In this document: positions 8,818-19,181 of the stretch, piece by piece
Numbering within the stretch: the first letter of the stretch is position 1
How the letters are laid out: each line of letters begins with the position of its first letter
Source: Segatella copri
GTDB taxonomy: Bacteria; Bacteroidota; Bacteroidia; Bacteroidales; Bacteroidaceae
Direction: 5' to 3'
NCBI RefSeq assembly: GCF_015074785.1
Contig: NZ_CP042464.1
Coordinates: forward strand, 2,477,001 to 2,541,000
DNA: 64,000 nucleotides
The notes under the pieces: model-generated
The model's database searches: none
What the model saw: the letters and a program-made list of their open reading frames with translations, nothing else
Told to the model about the DNA's origin: nothing
Program-made: the position numbers and the translations under genes

Positions 8818-11493
8818 TTAGACTCTTCCAGACTGCGAAATCATCTCTGTGATATTCTGCACGAAACGCTTGTCAGCAGCCAGATCCTCTATGTTGAGGT
8901 GCATGCGGTAACGCCAGTAATGCTTAGGGTTAGCCGGGATATTGATACGCTCGGCATCGGCAGACGGCAGACGGAGAGCCTCATCGGTAGCCAGCCAGTC
9001 CTGGATGCTCAATATGCAGAGCATGGATGGAGAGGTGAGATGGCGGCTGATGATGTCACTAGCCAACCAGCCTGGGAGTGGATGAGGTGCTGGTCCCTGA
9101 CGGTAGAGCATCGTATTGTAATACTCCTGGGTACGCTGGATATTCTCATCCCACCACATGCGCAGAGTAGGCATATCGTGGCTCGAAATAGTACATACCG
9201 AGCGGTATGGGTTACGGCTCAGATATCCGAACTTAACCGATGGATCCTTGGGCATGCTCTGGAGTTCCAGACTCAAAATCTTCAGTTCATCCATCACCCA
9301 TGGCACACAATCAGGCACCATACCGAGGTCTTCTGCACAAACCAGCATGCGGGTAGCCTGAACCAGCTTAGGCAACTTCTTCATCGCCTCCTGATACCAG
9401 AACTGGTTGTTGCGGCGATAGAAATAGTCGTTGTAAAGGCGGTTGAACGCAGCCTTGTCATTATCATAGAGCGACTCGTAGATAAAGTCAAGCTGGGCTG
9501 AGATACGTGGATGGAAGACGCCAGGGTTGGTATGATCACGTACGAAGAGTACATCGCTGATCAGGGCATACAAGCCATCACGCAGCCAAAGTTCCTTCTC
9601 ATCTGTTGCATCAGCAAAAAGAGCCTCTACCTTGCGCTGGGTATCTACCTCAGGCTTCATCTGATAACGCTCGTCATCCAGACGGTCGAGATACTTTTCC
9701 TTTACCTCGCCGGCACGCTCATGGAACACACGGTCCAATACCCAATCGGTAATGAACGGACGGGTAAAACGGTCATCCTGGAAGTGCAAACCATAGCTTT
9801 CTATCTCTTCACGGCTCATGGCGAGCGCAGGTGCAAACTGTCCGAGCAGACCATGCACGCTGCTTACCGGAATCTCCCAGATACGGAAGAAGCCCAATAC
9901 GTGGTCGATGCGGTAAGCATCAAAATATCTTGCCATGTTCTGGAAACGGCGGTTCCACCACTGGCAGCCATCCTTCAGCATCTCAAACCAGTTATAGGTA
10001 GGGAATCCCCAGTTCTGACCATTGGCAGAGAAGTCATCAGGTGGAGCACCCGCCTGACCATTGAGGTTGAAGTATTTTGGTTCCATCCATACATCGCAAC
10101 CATTGCGGTTTACGCCGATTGGAATATCACCCTTCAAAATAACGCCCTTAGCCTTGGCATGCTCGTGAGCCTCCTGCATCTGGCGGTCCAGTACGAACTG
10201 TACGAAATAGAAGAACGCCACGTTCTTGTAAGCTGCAGTCTTAGGGTCGGTAAGTGCCTTGCGCTCAGCCTCATCCCATACCTGATGATCTGGCCACTGG
10301 TTGAAATCAGCCGTACCATTCTTATCACGCAGGTATGAATACTGTGCGTAAGGAACCAACCACAGTTCAGTATCCTGAAAGAAAGCCTTATATTCGGCTG
10401 TCTTCATCATCTTTCCACCTTCCTGATTGAAGATTTGGCGCAAGTAATTTATCTTGAAATCATTTACCTTTTCGTAGTCTATCTTATCCAGTGCGTTCAA
10501 CTCAGCACGTGTCTTCTCAGCCTCAGCACGAGCCTTTGCATCCTTCAACTCAGGAAGAGCATGAAGGTTGGCATACTGCGGATGAATGGCGAAGACGCTG
10601 ATGCAGCTATATGGATAACTGTCGGTCCATGTATGAGTGATGGTGGTATCATTGATAGGAAGGAGCTGGAGCACCTTCTGACCGGTAGAAGCCACAAAAT
10701 CTATCATGGTCTTCAGATCACCGAAGTCACCGATACCGGCACTCTTTCTGGTACGCAATGAGAACACAGGCACCAGCGTTCCGGCAAGTTTGCGGTTATA
10801 CAGAGCGAAGAAAGCCTGGTCGAGTTCATAAGATACCAACTCACCTGCCTTCATCTCCGGCAAATCCACGGTTCTGTTCATGCTGGTTTCCCAGAGAAGC
10901 TCGTTCTTTGCATTTCTGAAAGCCACGAACTTAAACTCCAGATGACTGCCCTCAAGATGAGCCGCATCAATATCAGCCACCCATTCATTATAGGTATGCT
11001 GAGTCATCGGAAGAATCTTCTGCACATCCCAAGCGCCCAATGCTTTATCTGCACCCAATACACCCAGACGCTCACCATCACGAAGCTGAGGAGCACGGAC
11101 TATCAGACGCACAATCTTGCTGCCCGTTTCCGGCTTCATCTCCTGTGGAGCCTGATGATTGATACAATCGGTAAAGGCGCTGCTGTAGAGGAAAGCATCC
11201 TCAGGCATAGCCTTCCAATGATCGTAAAGGGTATAAACCGCAGCCTTCCTGGCATTTACATCGAGCTGATGCTTAATCATAAGCCATTCGGTCTTGACTG
11301 CTCTTCCTTCACGTTCTACACTATAATAATAGGTATACGATTTCTCTGGTGATTCTACACACCAGTCGCATGCCCATCTTTCACCATCTGTTGTCTCGAG
11401 AGGAAGTTTCAGTTCACCTTCCTCCGTCTGAATGTTTACGACGATTTGTTCGCCGAACATTACTTTATACTTAATATTAAACTGTACTGTCAT
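8818..11493 (-). CDS. malQ: 4-alpha-glucanotransferase with two N-terminal CBM20 domains (DPE2-like)
   Basis: The 891-aa protein has no signal peptide, so it is cytoplasmic. Two starch-binding CBM20-like domains precede the catalytic part (about residues 1-110 and 125-225; the second includes LGVLGADKALGAWD). The GH77 barrel follows, with YRIDHVLGFFRIWEIP (nucleophile Asp), CAEDLGMVP (acid/base Glu) and SSHDMPTLRMWW. It transfers glucan segments from maltose and maltooligosaccharides, releasing glucose. The tandem CBM20 plus GH77 layout is that of plant DPE2 and many Bacteroidetes enzymes. Transcribed alone from its own operator-bearing promoter. Confidence 0.93.
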   Translation of the reverse strand: MTVQFNIKYKVMFGEQIVVNIQTEEGELKLPLETTDGERWACDWCVESPEKSYTYYYSVEREGRAVKTEWLMIKHQLDVNARKAAVYTLYDHWKAMPEDAFLYSSAFTDCINHQAPQEMKPETGSKIVRLIVRAPQLRDGERLGVLGADKALGAWDVQKILPMTQHTYNEWVADIDAAHLEGSHLEFKFVAFRNAKNELLWETSMNRTVDLPEMKAGELVSYELDQAFFALYNRKLAGTLVPVFSLRTRKSAGIGDFGDLKTMIDFVASTGQKVLQLLPINDTTITHTWTDSYPYSCISVFAIHPQYANLHALPELKDAKARAEAEKTRAELNALDKIDYEKVNDFKINYLRQIFNQEGGKMMKTAEYKAFFQDTELWLVPYAQYSYLRDKNGTADFNQWPDHQVWDEAERKALTDPKTAAYKNVAFFYFVQFVLDRQMQEAHEHAKAKGVILKGDIPIGVNRNGCDVWMEPKYFNLNGQAGAPPDDFSANGQNWGFPTYNWFEMLKDGCQWWNRRFQNMARYFDAYRIDHVLGFFRIWEIPVSSVHGLLGQFAPALAMSREEIESYGLHFQDDRFTRPFITDWVLDRVFHERAGEVKEKYLDRLDDERYQMKPEVDTQRKVEALFADATDEKELWLRDGLYALISDVLFVRDHTNPGVFHPRISAQLDFIYESLYDNDKAAFNRLYNDYFYRRNNQFWYQEAMKKLPKLVQATRMLVCAEDLGMVPDCVPWVMDELKILSLELQSMPKDPSVKFGYLSRNPYRSVCTISSHDMPTLRMWWDENIQRTQEYYNTMLYRQGPAPHPLPGWLASDIISRHLTSPSMLCILSIQDWLATDEALRLPSADAERINIPANPKHYWRYRMHLNIEDLAADKRFVQNITEMISQSGRV

Positions 11494-11541
11494 AAGACTC
11501 TTAAAGGCTCTTGAAAATGTTATAATTTATATTTGCTGCTA

Positions 11542-11618
11542 CAAAGGTAAGAAAAACGTATGAAAAACGTATCAGAAATTTGCATTTTTTTCTCACACAA
11601 ACCTTGCAAACGTTTGCA
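11542..11618 (-). promoter_or_regulatory. malQ promoter: -7 box plus LacI-type operator
   Basis: Minus-strand -7 box TACCTTTG at 11542-11549; perfect palindrome TGCAAACGTTTGCA at 11605-11618, 55 bp upstream. The operator lies in the gap after the MFS gene. Confidence 0.8.
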
Positions 11619-11671
11619 CATTTTCCACTCCGCAGAAACAATCAATTAATCGTTTACTCTGCTACTTACAC

Positions 11672-13006
11672 CTATTTCTTATCCTTGATGATGCTTACAG
11701 ACAGCGCACCCGCAATCAGCAGAATACCTGCCACAATCATCATATCGCTCTGATGAGAACCCACCAGACTCAGGACAGTTCCACCGCAGATGGCAGCCAC
11801 AATTTGAGGAATACAGATGGTTCCGTTAAACAGACCGAGATAAGCACCCATGTGACCATATCCCTGCAAAGCATTGGTAACAAAGGTGAAAGGCATCGCC
11901 AGCATGGCAGCCCAACCGGCACCAATCATCAGGAATGGGATAAACTGCAAGTACTGGTCATGCAGGAATGGAATGAGAGCAAAGCCCACGCCACCAATAA
12001 TCAAGCTGACAGCGTATGCCACCTTCGTATTCTTAAACTGAGGGAGAACGACAGCCCAGATAACACTACCTACAGCCTGAACTGCAAAGAGAATGCCCAC
12101 CCAGTTGCCTGCCTCCTGGAATGCTTCAGAAGCAGGGTCGGTAGTATTCCATACGGTTTCAGCGATGGCTCCCGTAGAATAATTCCAGAGATAAAGGAAA
12201 CCAGCCCAGCAGAAGAACTGAACCAGTCCCACCTTCCAGAAGGTAGATGGCGCCTTGCGCAGCAAAGTAATCCAACCAGCCTTGTCTTCAGAAGCCTCAG
12301 CATTAGAATTCTTCACTCCTCCCTCTTCACTCTTCGCTTCATTATAGTCCGCATACTGCTGTGGATTCCACTCCTTCACCTTCATCGTGGTGTAGATAAC
12401 ACAGAGAATCAGGATAGCCGCACCGATATAGAACGACCAGATGACAGAATCAGGAACCACACCCTTCTCAGCATAATTCTTGATACCGAGGAAGGTAAAG
12501 AGGAATGGGAAGATATATCCGGCTACAGAACCGGCATTGCAGAGGAAACTCTGGATAGAGTAAGCCTTTGCCTTCTGTTTTTCATTTACCATATCGCCTA
12601 CCAGCATCTTGAACGGCTGCATCGCCATGTTGATGCTCGTATCGAGGAACATCAGCGCTATCAGTCCGAAGAGCATCGCACCGCTCACGGTCAGTCCGAG
12701 CGAACCGGCATTCGGCAGCAGGCACATCACCAGGACGGCAATCGTAGCACCCACAAAGAGATAAGGGATGCGGCGACCGAAGCGGCACCACGTCTTATCG
12801 CTCAACGTGCCCACGATAGGCTGAACCAGGATTCCCATCAGAGGAGGGAGAATCCAGAAATAACTCAAGTTGTGTGGGTCAGCACCCAACGTTGCAAAGA
12901 TTCGGGAGATGTTGGCGCTCTGTAGGGCGTAGGCAATCTGTACTCCGAAAAATCCGAAGCTCAAGTTCCAGAGCTTCCAGAAACTTAAATCAGGTTTTTG
13001 TTTCAT
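11672..13006 (-). CDS. MFS sugar (maltose-type) transporter, SLC45-like
   Basis: The 444-aa protein has about 12 hydrophobic spans and starts with the family-typical block LSFWKLWNLSFGFFGVQIAYALQ. The motif GTLSDKTWCRFGRRIPY between TM2 and TM3 is the MFS signature loop. This group includes the maltose/sucrose carriers found beside bacterial alpha-glucan genes, so import of maltose or short maltooligosaccharides across the inner membrane is the likely role (inference from family and context). It lies 20 bp after lacI and should be co-transcribed with it. Confidence 0.88.
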   Translation of the reverse strand: MKQKPDLSFWKLWNLSFGFFGVQIAYALQSANISRIFATLGADPHNLSYFWILPPLMGILVQPIVGTLSDKTWCRFGRRIPYLFVGATIAVLVMCLLPNAGSLGLTVSGAMLFGLIALMFLDTSINMAMQPFKMLVGDMVNEKQKAKAYSIQSFLCNAGSVAGYIFPFLFTFLGIKNYAEKGVVPDSVIWSFYIGAAILILCVIYTTMKVKEWNPQQYADYNEAKSEEGGVKNSNAEASEDKAGWITLLRKAPSTFWKVGLVQFFCWAGFLYLWNYSTGAIAETVWNTTDPASEAFQEAGNWVGILFAVQAVGSVIWAVVLPQFKNTKVAYAVSLIIGGVGFALIPFLHDQYLQFIPFLMIGAGWAAMLAMPFTFVTNALQGYGHMGAYLGLFNGTICIPQIVAAICGGTVLSLVGSHQSDMMIVAGILLIAGALSVSIIKDKK

Positions 13007-13026
13007 ATTGTTATGCTTTTATATTT

Positions 13027-14052
13027 TTATCTTGTTGTTCCTCTCACCACGAGTCGTGTTCTCACCACTCGTTTCTCCACCTCATCTCTAGGAATGGAGC
13101 CTTCCACCTGACCAATCAGGATATTGGCAGCTTCCTCGCCTACGGCAACACCTCGCTGCTCAACCGTAGTAAGCATCGGGTCGCACGCCTTGGCACGGTC
13201 ACCATTGGTGAATCCGCAGATACTGATTTCTTCAGGCACCTTGAGCCCCATCCGCTTGGCGGTATAGAGAATGCCGATTGCCGTATCATCATTGATGGCG
13301 AAGAACGCATCCGGACGATCTTCCCCTATCAGAATATCCGGCGTTATTGCTTCGGCACTGGCACGGTCATCGCAGATCTTCACCCAGTCAGGGTTCTCCG
13401 TCAAACCATGCTTTACCAGCGCATCATGATAACCGTTATATCGGTTCTTGGAGATTTCCAGATTCATCGGCGAGCCGTAGAAGGCAATCTTCTTGCAGCC
13501 CGTATCAATCATGTGGGTAACGGCAGTAAAGGCACCCATATAGTCATCTACCACCACTCGCGAGCAGTTCACGCCCGTACATATTCTATCATAGAAGATG
13601 AGCGGCACCCCATTCTGCAGCAGTTTTTCGAAATGATCATACTGCTTGGTATCCTTCGCCTGTGAAACGATGATGCCACAAACCTTGTTCTGATAGAAGT
13701 CTTCACAGATGGCCACCTCCTTATCGTAACGCTCGTTACTCTGCGCCACCATCACACGGTAACCTCTGGCTCTAGCCTCTTCCTCTATACCCGAAAGCAC
13801 CGACATGAAGTAATAGTGCACCACCTGAGGTACAATAACTCCAATCACCTTCATCGGCTTCACCTTATTATGTCTTAAAGCTTCACCCAGGAAGTTAGGG
13901 AAGAAGTTATTTTCACGCGCGTATTTCTGAATACGCTCCTTTTGGGCAGTACTGATACGAGAACTGTCCTTCAATGCTCGGCTCACCGTGGCAACACTTA
14001 CGCCCAGATCGCGAGCTATATCTTTCATTGTTATTGTTTCTTTATCGCCCAT
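13027..14052 (-). CDS. LacI-family regulator of the starch regulon
   Basis: The 341-aa protein begins with a LacI helix-turn-helix (TMKDIARDLGVSVATVSRAL at residues 8-27) and a hinge region, followed by a periplasmic-binding-like sugar sensor domain (VIGVIVPQVVHYYFM onward). LacI proteins bind palindromes with a central CG such as TGCAAACGTTTGCA, found five times in this window, once with two mismatches. One operator lies 79 bp before its own start and is shared with divergent susC1. The fixed operator position 54-55 bp upstream of -7 boxes argues for activation rather than simple repression; that is inference. First gene of a lacI-MFS operon. Confidence 0.9.
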   Translation of the reverse strand: MGDKETITMKDIARDLGVSVATVSRALKDSSRISTAQKERIQKYARENNFFPNFLGEALRHNKVKPMKVIGVIVPQVVHYYFMSVLSGIEEEARARGYRVMVAQSNERYDKEVAICEDFYQNKVCGIIVSQAKDTKQYDHFEKLLQNGVPLIFYDRICTGVNCSRVVVDDYMGAFTAVTHMIDTGCKKIAFYGSPMNLEISKNRYNGYHDALVKHGLTENPDWVKICDDRASAEAITPDILIGEDRPDAFFAINDDTAIGILYTAKRMGLKVPEEISICGFTNGDRAKACDPMLTTVEQRGVAVGEEAANILIGQVEGSIPRDEVEKRVVRTRLVVRGTTR

Positions 14053-14069
14053 TGCTATTAGTTGTGCTG

Positions 14070-14207
14070 CAAAATTACGAAATATCCTTAATATCAGTTC
14101 AAAGTTCTTGACTTAAATCAAGTAATTTCTGTGCAAACGTTTGCACAAAATAAATAACGGAATTAACATAAAAATAGTACAACATAAGAGAAAAGAACTT
14201 AATTTTG
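14070..14207. promoter_or_regulatory. Divergent lacI / susC1 control region with one central operator
   Basis: The minus-strand -7 box for lacI (TAATTTTG, 14070-14077) and the plus-strand -7 box for susC1 (TAATTTTG, 14200-14207) lie symmetrically around the palindrome TGCAAACGTTTGCA (14132-14145). The gap is 54 bp on each side. Neither promoter shows a clear -33 element, as expected of activator-dependent promoters. The rest of the 339-bp gap holds the 186-bp susC1 leader, in which I see no named riboswitch. Confidence 0.8.
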
Positions 14208-14392
14208 CACACAGAAACGACAAGTTTATGGGCAAACGCCCCATTCCTACCTTATATAATATAAGCAAGATGCCAGAAAGACCCCGAAAAGAGCCAGAGC
14301 GGTATTTTAGAGTAGGAACGATGACAACTTAAGCCGAAAAGAACGAAAAAGTAAATAATTTAATATAATACATTAACTTAAAAATCAAGCAA

Positions 14393-17300
14393 ATGATGAA
14401 GCAGGTAAAAATTAAATTGCCTCTCAGAGCGTTGACCCTAGCAAGCGGTCTGCTTCTGACGGTGAGTTCCTTTGCGCAGAGTAATGCAATTAAGGGACAT
14501 GTGAAGGATGCTTCTGGTGAGCCTATCATGGGTGCTACCATTACAGTTAACGGTAAGGCAGTGGGCATTACCGACATGGATGGTAACTTCTCAGTTGATG
14601 CAGCGCCAGGTGCTAATCTTACTTTCACTTATCTGGGAATGACTCCAAAAACAATCAAAGCAACATCTAACATGATGATTACCTTGGTTGACGACCAGAA
14701 GTCTTTGAACGAGGTCGTTGTCATTGGTTATGGTCGCGCTAAGAAGAACGACTTGACTGGTTCTGTTACAGCTATCAAGCCAGATGAGATGTCAAAGGGT
14801 ATCACAAGCAGTGCCTCTGATATGTTGGTAGGTAAGATTGCCGGTGTAGATGTACAGACTGGTGGCGGTCAGCCTGGTACCGGTGCACAGATTCGTATCC
14901 GTGGTGGTGCTTCTCTGAGTGCTTCTAATGACCCTCTCTACGTAATCGATGGTTTGGCTATTGACAACAATACCAACAAGGGTATGAGTAACGTCTTAGC
15001 CATGATTAACCCTAACGATATCGAGAGCTTCACTGTATTGAAAGATGCTTCTGCTACAGCAATTTACGGTTCCCGTGCTTCTAATGGTGTCATCATCATT
15101 ACAACCAAGAAGGGACGTTCTGGTCAGAAGCCTTCTGTTACTTATAATGGCAACGTAACACTGTCAACCATCCAGAAGAAATATGATGTGATGAATGCCA
15201 GCGAGTACAAGCAGGCTCTTACCTCTCTTGGTATCGACACAAGCACATTAGGCAGTTACGATACAGACTGGCAGAATGAGATTTTCCGCACCTCTGTTTC
15301 TACTAATCACAACATTAGTATTCAGGGTGGTCTGAAGAATATGCCTTATCGCGTCAGCTTAGGTTTCGAAGACAACAATGGTATTGTCAAGACAACATGG
15401 ATGAAGCGTTTCAATACATCTGTCAATGTTGCTCCTTCTTTCCTCGATAAGCACTTGAACTTCAACTTCACAGCAAAGTATATGTTCGAGAAGGACCGCT
15501 ATGCAAAAGTTGGTGATGCTATCGGTAATGCATTGTCAATGGATCCTACACAGCCTGTATATGGAAATGGTGAAGACTACAAATACGTTGGTGGATATTT
15601 CCAGTACTTGCAGAACAAGAGCGACCAGATTAGCGATCCTGATTGGAAGAAGATGGCTGCCTCTCAAGTTACACAGAACCCAGTTGCAGTTCTCGACAAC
15701 TACAAGTGTATAGCAAAGTCTAATGATATTTCAGGAAACCTTGAGGTAGACTACAAGATTCATGGCTTCGAAGACTTGCATTTGCATGCTGCCATCGGTG
15801 CCCAGTATACAGATGGTAAGCAGAATGAAGACATTTCCAAGTATTCCTTCTCTAACAACTATTTTGGATATTATGGCACTGACCATCAATACAAATATAG
15901 CATCGAAGGAAAAGCTTTTGCTGAATATGCACACAAGTTCGGTGTTCATGATATCGACATCATGGCAGGTGCAGAGCAGAGCCACTACCACAGAACAGGC
16001 TATAACTACGGAAGTGGTATTGATGAGTACTTGAGAGACAACAATCCTCAGTTCGTTGAAGCAGATGGTAAAATGAACTATATATATAGTCCAACGTATC
16101 AGAAGAACACCATGTGGAAGGCTCACAACTCATTGGTGTCTTACTTCGGACGTTTTAATTACAACTTGTTAGATCGCTATTTGCTTACAGCAACATTCCG
16201 TGCCGATGGTTCTTCTCGTTTCAAAAAAGGCAAGAAGTGGGGTTACTTCCCTGCTGCAGCCTTTGCTTGGAAGATTAACAACGAACCTTTCTTGAAGGAC
16301 GCAAAATGGCTTGATGAGTTGAAGCTCCGCTTGGGTTGGGGTATGACTGGTCAGCAGAATGGTATTCCAGACTTCTACTATACTCCTGTATATACAGTCA
16401 GCGATACTTATGCACAGTATCCATTTGGTGACAAATATTATATAACCATGCGTCCATCAGCATACAATCCTGAATTGACTTGGGAAAAGACAACAACCTA
16501 CAATGCTGGTTTAGACTTCACCGCTCTCAATGGTCGTTTCGGTATGAATGTGGATGGTTACTATCGTAAGACTACCGACCTTCTGTCAACAATTGCCATC
16601 GCCGGTGGTACTAACTTTGGCGACCAGCTTCTGAAGAATATTGGTTATTTGGAAAACTATGGTGTTGAATTGGCATTCGATGTCAAGCCTATTGTTACAA
16701 AGGACTTCATATGGGATGTAACCTACAACGTAGGATGGAACCACAACGAAATCACACAATTGGATGCAGGTTTGCAAGACTGGGTATGGACTGGAGATAA
16801 AGTATCTCGAGGTAACAACACCAAGATTCAGGTAAACAAGGTAGGCCAGCCTATCAAATCATTCTATGTTTTCCAGCAGGTTTATGATGAAAACGGCAAA
16901 CCTATCGAGGGTCTGTATGTTGACCGCGACGGAAATGGTACAATCGATGATGACGACCGCTATTGCTACAAGAGCCCAGCTCCTGACGTAATCATGGGTC
17001 TCACCACCAAGTTCATCTATAAGAACTGGGACTTCAGTGCAGCATTCCATGCCTCTATCGGCAACTATGTTTACTACGATTTCTTGAACGAGAAGGCAGT
17101 TTTAGCCGACCTCAATAAAGACAACATCTTCAGAAATACTACAGCAGAAGCTGTTGATCTTGGTTTCTGGGGTAAAACCTCAAAAGCAACCAACACCAGT
17201 GACTACTTCGTACGCAATGCTTCTTACTTGAAGTGTACAAACATGACATTGGGATATAGCTTCCCTGCATTGATTAAGGCTGGTGCTGAGAAGATTTGCA

Positions 17301-17443
17301 GTGGTCGAATTTTCTTCACAGTTCAGAACCCATTCATCATTTCCAAGTATAAGGGTATTGACCCTGAGGTAAGCAGTGGTATCGACAGTAATCCTTACCC
17401 ACGTCCAATAAGCTTCCAGCTTGGTTTGAATCTTAACATCTAA
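14393..17443 (+). CDS. susC: SusC-type TonB-dependent starch transporter, copy 1
   Basis: The 1016-aa outer-membrane protein has a signal peptide ending SSFAQ, a carboxypeptidase-D-like domain (IKGHVKDASGEPIMGATITV), a TonB-box region (LNEVVVIGYG), a plug domain (SASDMLVGKIAGVDV through DASATAIYGSRASNG) and a barrel ending in an aromatic-rich segment. It imports maltooligosaccharides with SusD as lid. First gene of susCDEF, from the operator-controlled promoter. The first ~251 residues differ from copy 2 (36384-39434) at only two positions, while the barrel differs in patches. The leader matches copy 2 only from about 31 bp before the ATG. Confidence 0.95.
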   Translation: MMKQVKIKLPLRALTLASGLLLTVSSFAQSNAIKGHVKDASGEPIMGATITVNGKAVGITDMDGNFSVDAAPGANLTFTYLGMTPKTIKATSNMMITLVDDQKSLNEVVVIGYGRAKKNDLTGSVTAIKPDEMSKGITSSASDMLVGKIAGVDVQTGGGQPGTGAQIRIRGGASLSASNDPLYVIDGLAIDNNTNKGMSNVLAMINPNDIESFTVLKDASATAIYGSRASNGVIIITTKKGRSGQKPSVTYNGNVTLSTIQKKYDVMNASEYKQALTSLGIDTSTLGSYDTDWQNEIFRTSVSTNHNISIQGGLKNMPYRVSLGFEDNNGIVKTTWMKRFNTSVNVAPSFLDKHLNFNFTAKYMFEKDRYAKVGDAIGNALSMDPTQPVYGNGEDYKYVGGYFQYLQNKSDQISDPDWKKMAASQVTQNPVAVLDNYKCIAKSNDISGNLEVDYKIHGFEDLHLHAAIGAQYTDGKQNEDISKYSFSNNYFGYYGTDHQYKYSIEGKAFAEYAHKFGVHDIDIMAGAEQSHYHRTGYNYGSGIDEYLRDNNPQFVEADGKMNYIYSPTYQKNTMWKAHNSLVSYFGRFNYNLLDRYLLTATFRADGSSRFKKGKKWGYFPAAAFAWKINNEPFLKDAKWLDELKLRLGWGMTGQQNGIPDFYYTPVYTVSDTYAQYPFGDKYYITMRPSAYNPELTWEKTTTYNAGLDFTALNGRFGMNVDGYYRKTTDLLSTIAIAGGTNFGDQLLKNIGYLENYGVELAFDVKPIVTKDFIWDVTYNVGWNHNEITQLDAGLQDWVWTGDKVSRGNNTKIQVNKVGQPIKSFYVFQQVYDENGKPIEGLYVDRDGNGTIDDDDRYCYKSPAPDVIMGLTTKFIYKNWDFSAAFHASIGNYVYYDFLNEKAVLADLNKDNIFRNTTAEAVDLGFWGKTSKATNTSDYFVRNASYLKCTNMTLGYSFPALIKAGAEKICSGRIFFTVQNPFIISKYKGIDPEVSSGIDSNPYPRPISFQLGLNLNI

Positions 17444-17463
17444 AAATAAAAAAGGAGACAATT

Positions 17464-19143
17464 ATGAAAAAACTATTTATAACGACTGCAATGGCAAGTA
17501 TGTTGTGCATGGGCTTTGTCTCATGCGCAGACGAACTGAATATCAAGTCCATTGATCCACAGTCTTCCCCAACATATACTGCGGAGGGCCTCTTGGCTAA
17601 ACAGTATGCAACCCTCGGTCTTACAGGTCAGAAAGGTCCTGCTGGTTCAGCAGACTTGAGTGGAGACGAGGGTGAGAGCGGATTTATCCGTACCGTCTTC
17701 AACTTGCAAGAATTAATGACAGACGAAATTTTGTGGGCATGGCAAGACAATGAAGGTATTGCCGCTATTACCAACATGAACTGGGATAAGAGTAATGCAC
17801 GAGTAAACTGGGCATACCAGCGATTAATTTTCGACATCACCCTGTACAACCAGTTTATTTCCGAGCAGACAGGTAAGATGAGCGAAGATAAGATTGCAGA
17901 AGTCCGCTTCCTCCGTGCACTGAACTACTATTATTTCCTCGACCTGTATCGCAAGGCTCCTTTCAAGGAAACCTTCGACAGCAATCTCCCTATTGAGAAA
18001 AGCGGCAAGGATCTCTACGAGTGGCTTGACAACGAGTTGACTACCATCGAGCCTATGATGGCAGAGGTGGGTGCTTATAATAACAGTGAGAATTTCGGAC
18101 GTGCCGACCGTGGTGCAGCTTATGCCCTCCATGCTCGTTTGGCACTTAACTCAGCTGTTTATACAGATGGTCAGGTTAAGGACTACCAGAAGGCTATCGA
18201 TTATTGCGACAAGATTATCAATAGCGGCAAATATGACCTTTCTCGCGAAGCAAAGAATGGCTACAGCGGTTACCAGCAGTTGTTCATGGGCGACAATGAT
18301 TGCAATCCAGAGGCTATGAAGGAAATCATCTTTGCTGTTCGTCAGGATGGTTTGAAGACTCGCCAGTATGGCGGTTCTACTTATCTCGTAGCAGCCTGCA
18401 CAAAAGCTGGCATGCCATCAGCAAGTACCGCTGACCCTTGGAAATGTATCTTTGCACGCGAAGACTTGGTTAAGAAGTTCTTCCCTGACGGGAAAATTCC
18501 TATGGCAACTACAGATGATGTTTTACCTAATGCAACAAAGGATCAGATTATCGCAAAAGATAATGAGAAAGGCATCGGCACAGACGATGTTATAGCACAG
18601 GCAAAAGACGACCGAGCTTTGTTATACATGGGTGTAGGTGGCTGCGAAAGTGGAAAAGTTCGTACACTCAATCCAGGTGATGCTATCACAGACCCTCTGA
18701 ACGGTGCGGCTATCGTAAAGTGGAGCAATTTCCACGCAGATGGTACAGCACAGCATGACCAGAACTTTTCAGACACCGACATCCCATTGTTCCGCCTGGC
18801 AGAAATCTATCTGACCCGAGCAGAAGCTAAGTTCCGTCTCAACGGCAGTCAGGAAGGTTTGGCTGACATCAAGTTAGTTCAGGACCGTGCTCACCGTGGG
18901 ACAGAAGCTACATCAGTAGATAATCAGACCCTTATTGACGAATGGTGCCGTGAGTTCTATTTGGAAGGCCGCCGTCGTTCAGACTTGGTTCGTTTTGGCT
19001 TGTTCAGTGGTTCAGCGTATCTCTGGAGTTTCAAGGGTGGTGTACCTAATGGTGCAGGTATTGAATCGCATTTCGATATCTACCCTATCCCAGGTAATGA
19101 GACTAAGAACAACCCTAACATGACACAGAACCCAAAATACTAA
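17464..19143 (+). CDS. susD: SusD-type starch-binding lipoprotein, copy 1
   Basis: The 559-aa RagB/SusD family protein has a lipoprotein signal (SMLCMGFVSC, Cys followed by ADELN) and the family blocks RFLRALNYYYFLDLYRKAPF, RADRGAAYALHARLALN and EWCREFYLEGRRRSDLVRFG. It sits on the cell surface and closes the SusC barrel while binding starch helices. It begins 20 bp after susC1. Copy 2 (34684-36363) has the same length and is visibly very similar but with many substitutions. Confidence 0.95.
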   Translation: MKKLFITTAMASMLCMGFVSCADELNIKSIDPQSSPTYTAEGLLAKQYATLGLTGQKGPAGSADLSGDEGESGFIRTVFNLQELMTDEILWAWQDNEGIAAITNMNWDKSNARVNWAYQRLIFDITLYNQFISEQTGKMSEDKIAEVRFLRALNYYYFLDLYRKAPFKETFDSNLPIEKSGKDLYEWLDNELTTIEPMMAEVGAYNNSENFGRADRGAAYALHARLALNSAVYTDGQVKDYQKAIDYCDKIINSGKYDLSREAKNGYSGYQQLFMGDNDCNPEAMKEIIFAVRQDGLKTRQYGGSTYLVAACTKAGMPSASTADPWKCIFAREDLVKKFFPDGKIPMATTDDVLPNATKDQIIAKDNEKGIGTDDVIAQAKDDRALLYMGVGGCESGKVRTLNPGDAITDPLNGAAIVKWSNFHADGTAQHDQNFSDTDIPLFRLAEIYLTRAEAKFRLNGSQEGLADIKLVQDRAHRGTEATSVDNQTLIDEWCREFYLEGRRRSDLVRFGLFSGSAYLWSFKGGVPNGAGIESHFDIYPIPGNETKNNPNMTQNPKY

Positions 19144-19181
19144 TTGTTAGGTTAACAGATTAAATTAAAAAAGAAAGAATT

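Noticed and set aside
15731..16126. 131-codon minus-strand frame inside susC1 (a similar one lies in susC2)
   Set aside because: Shadow of the conserved susC coding sequence, present in both copies only because the gene is.
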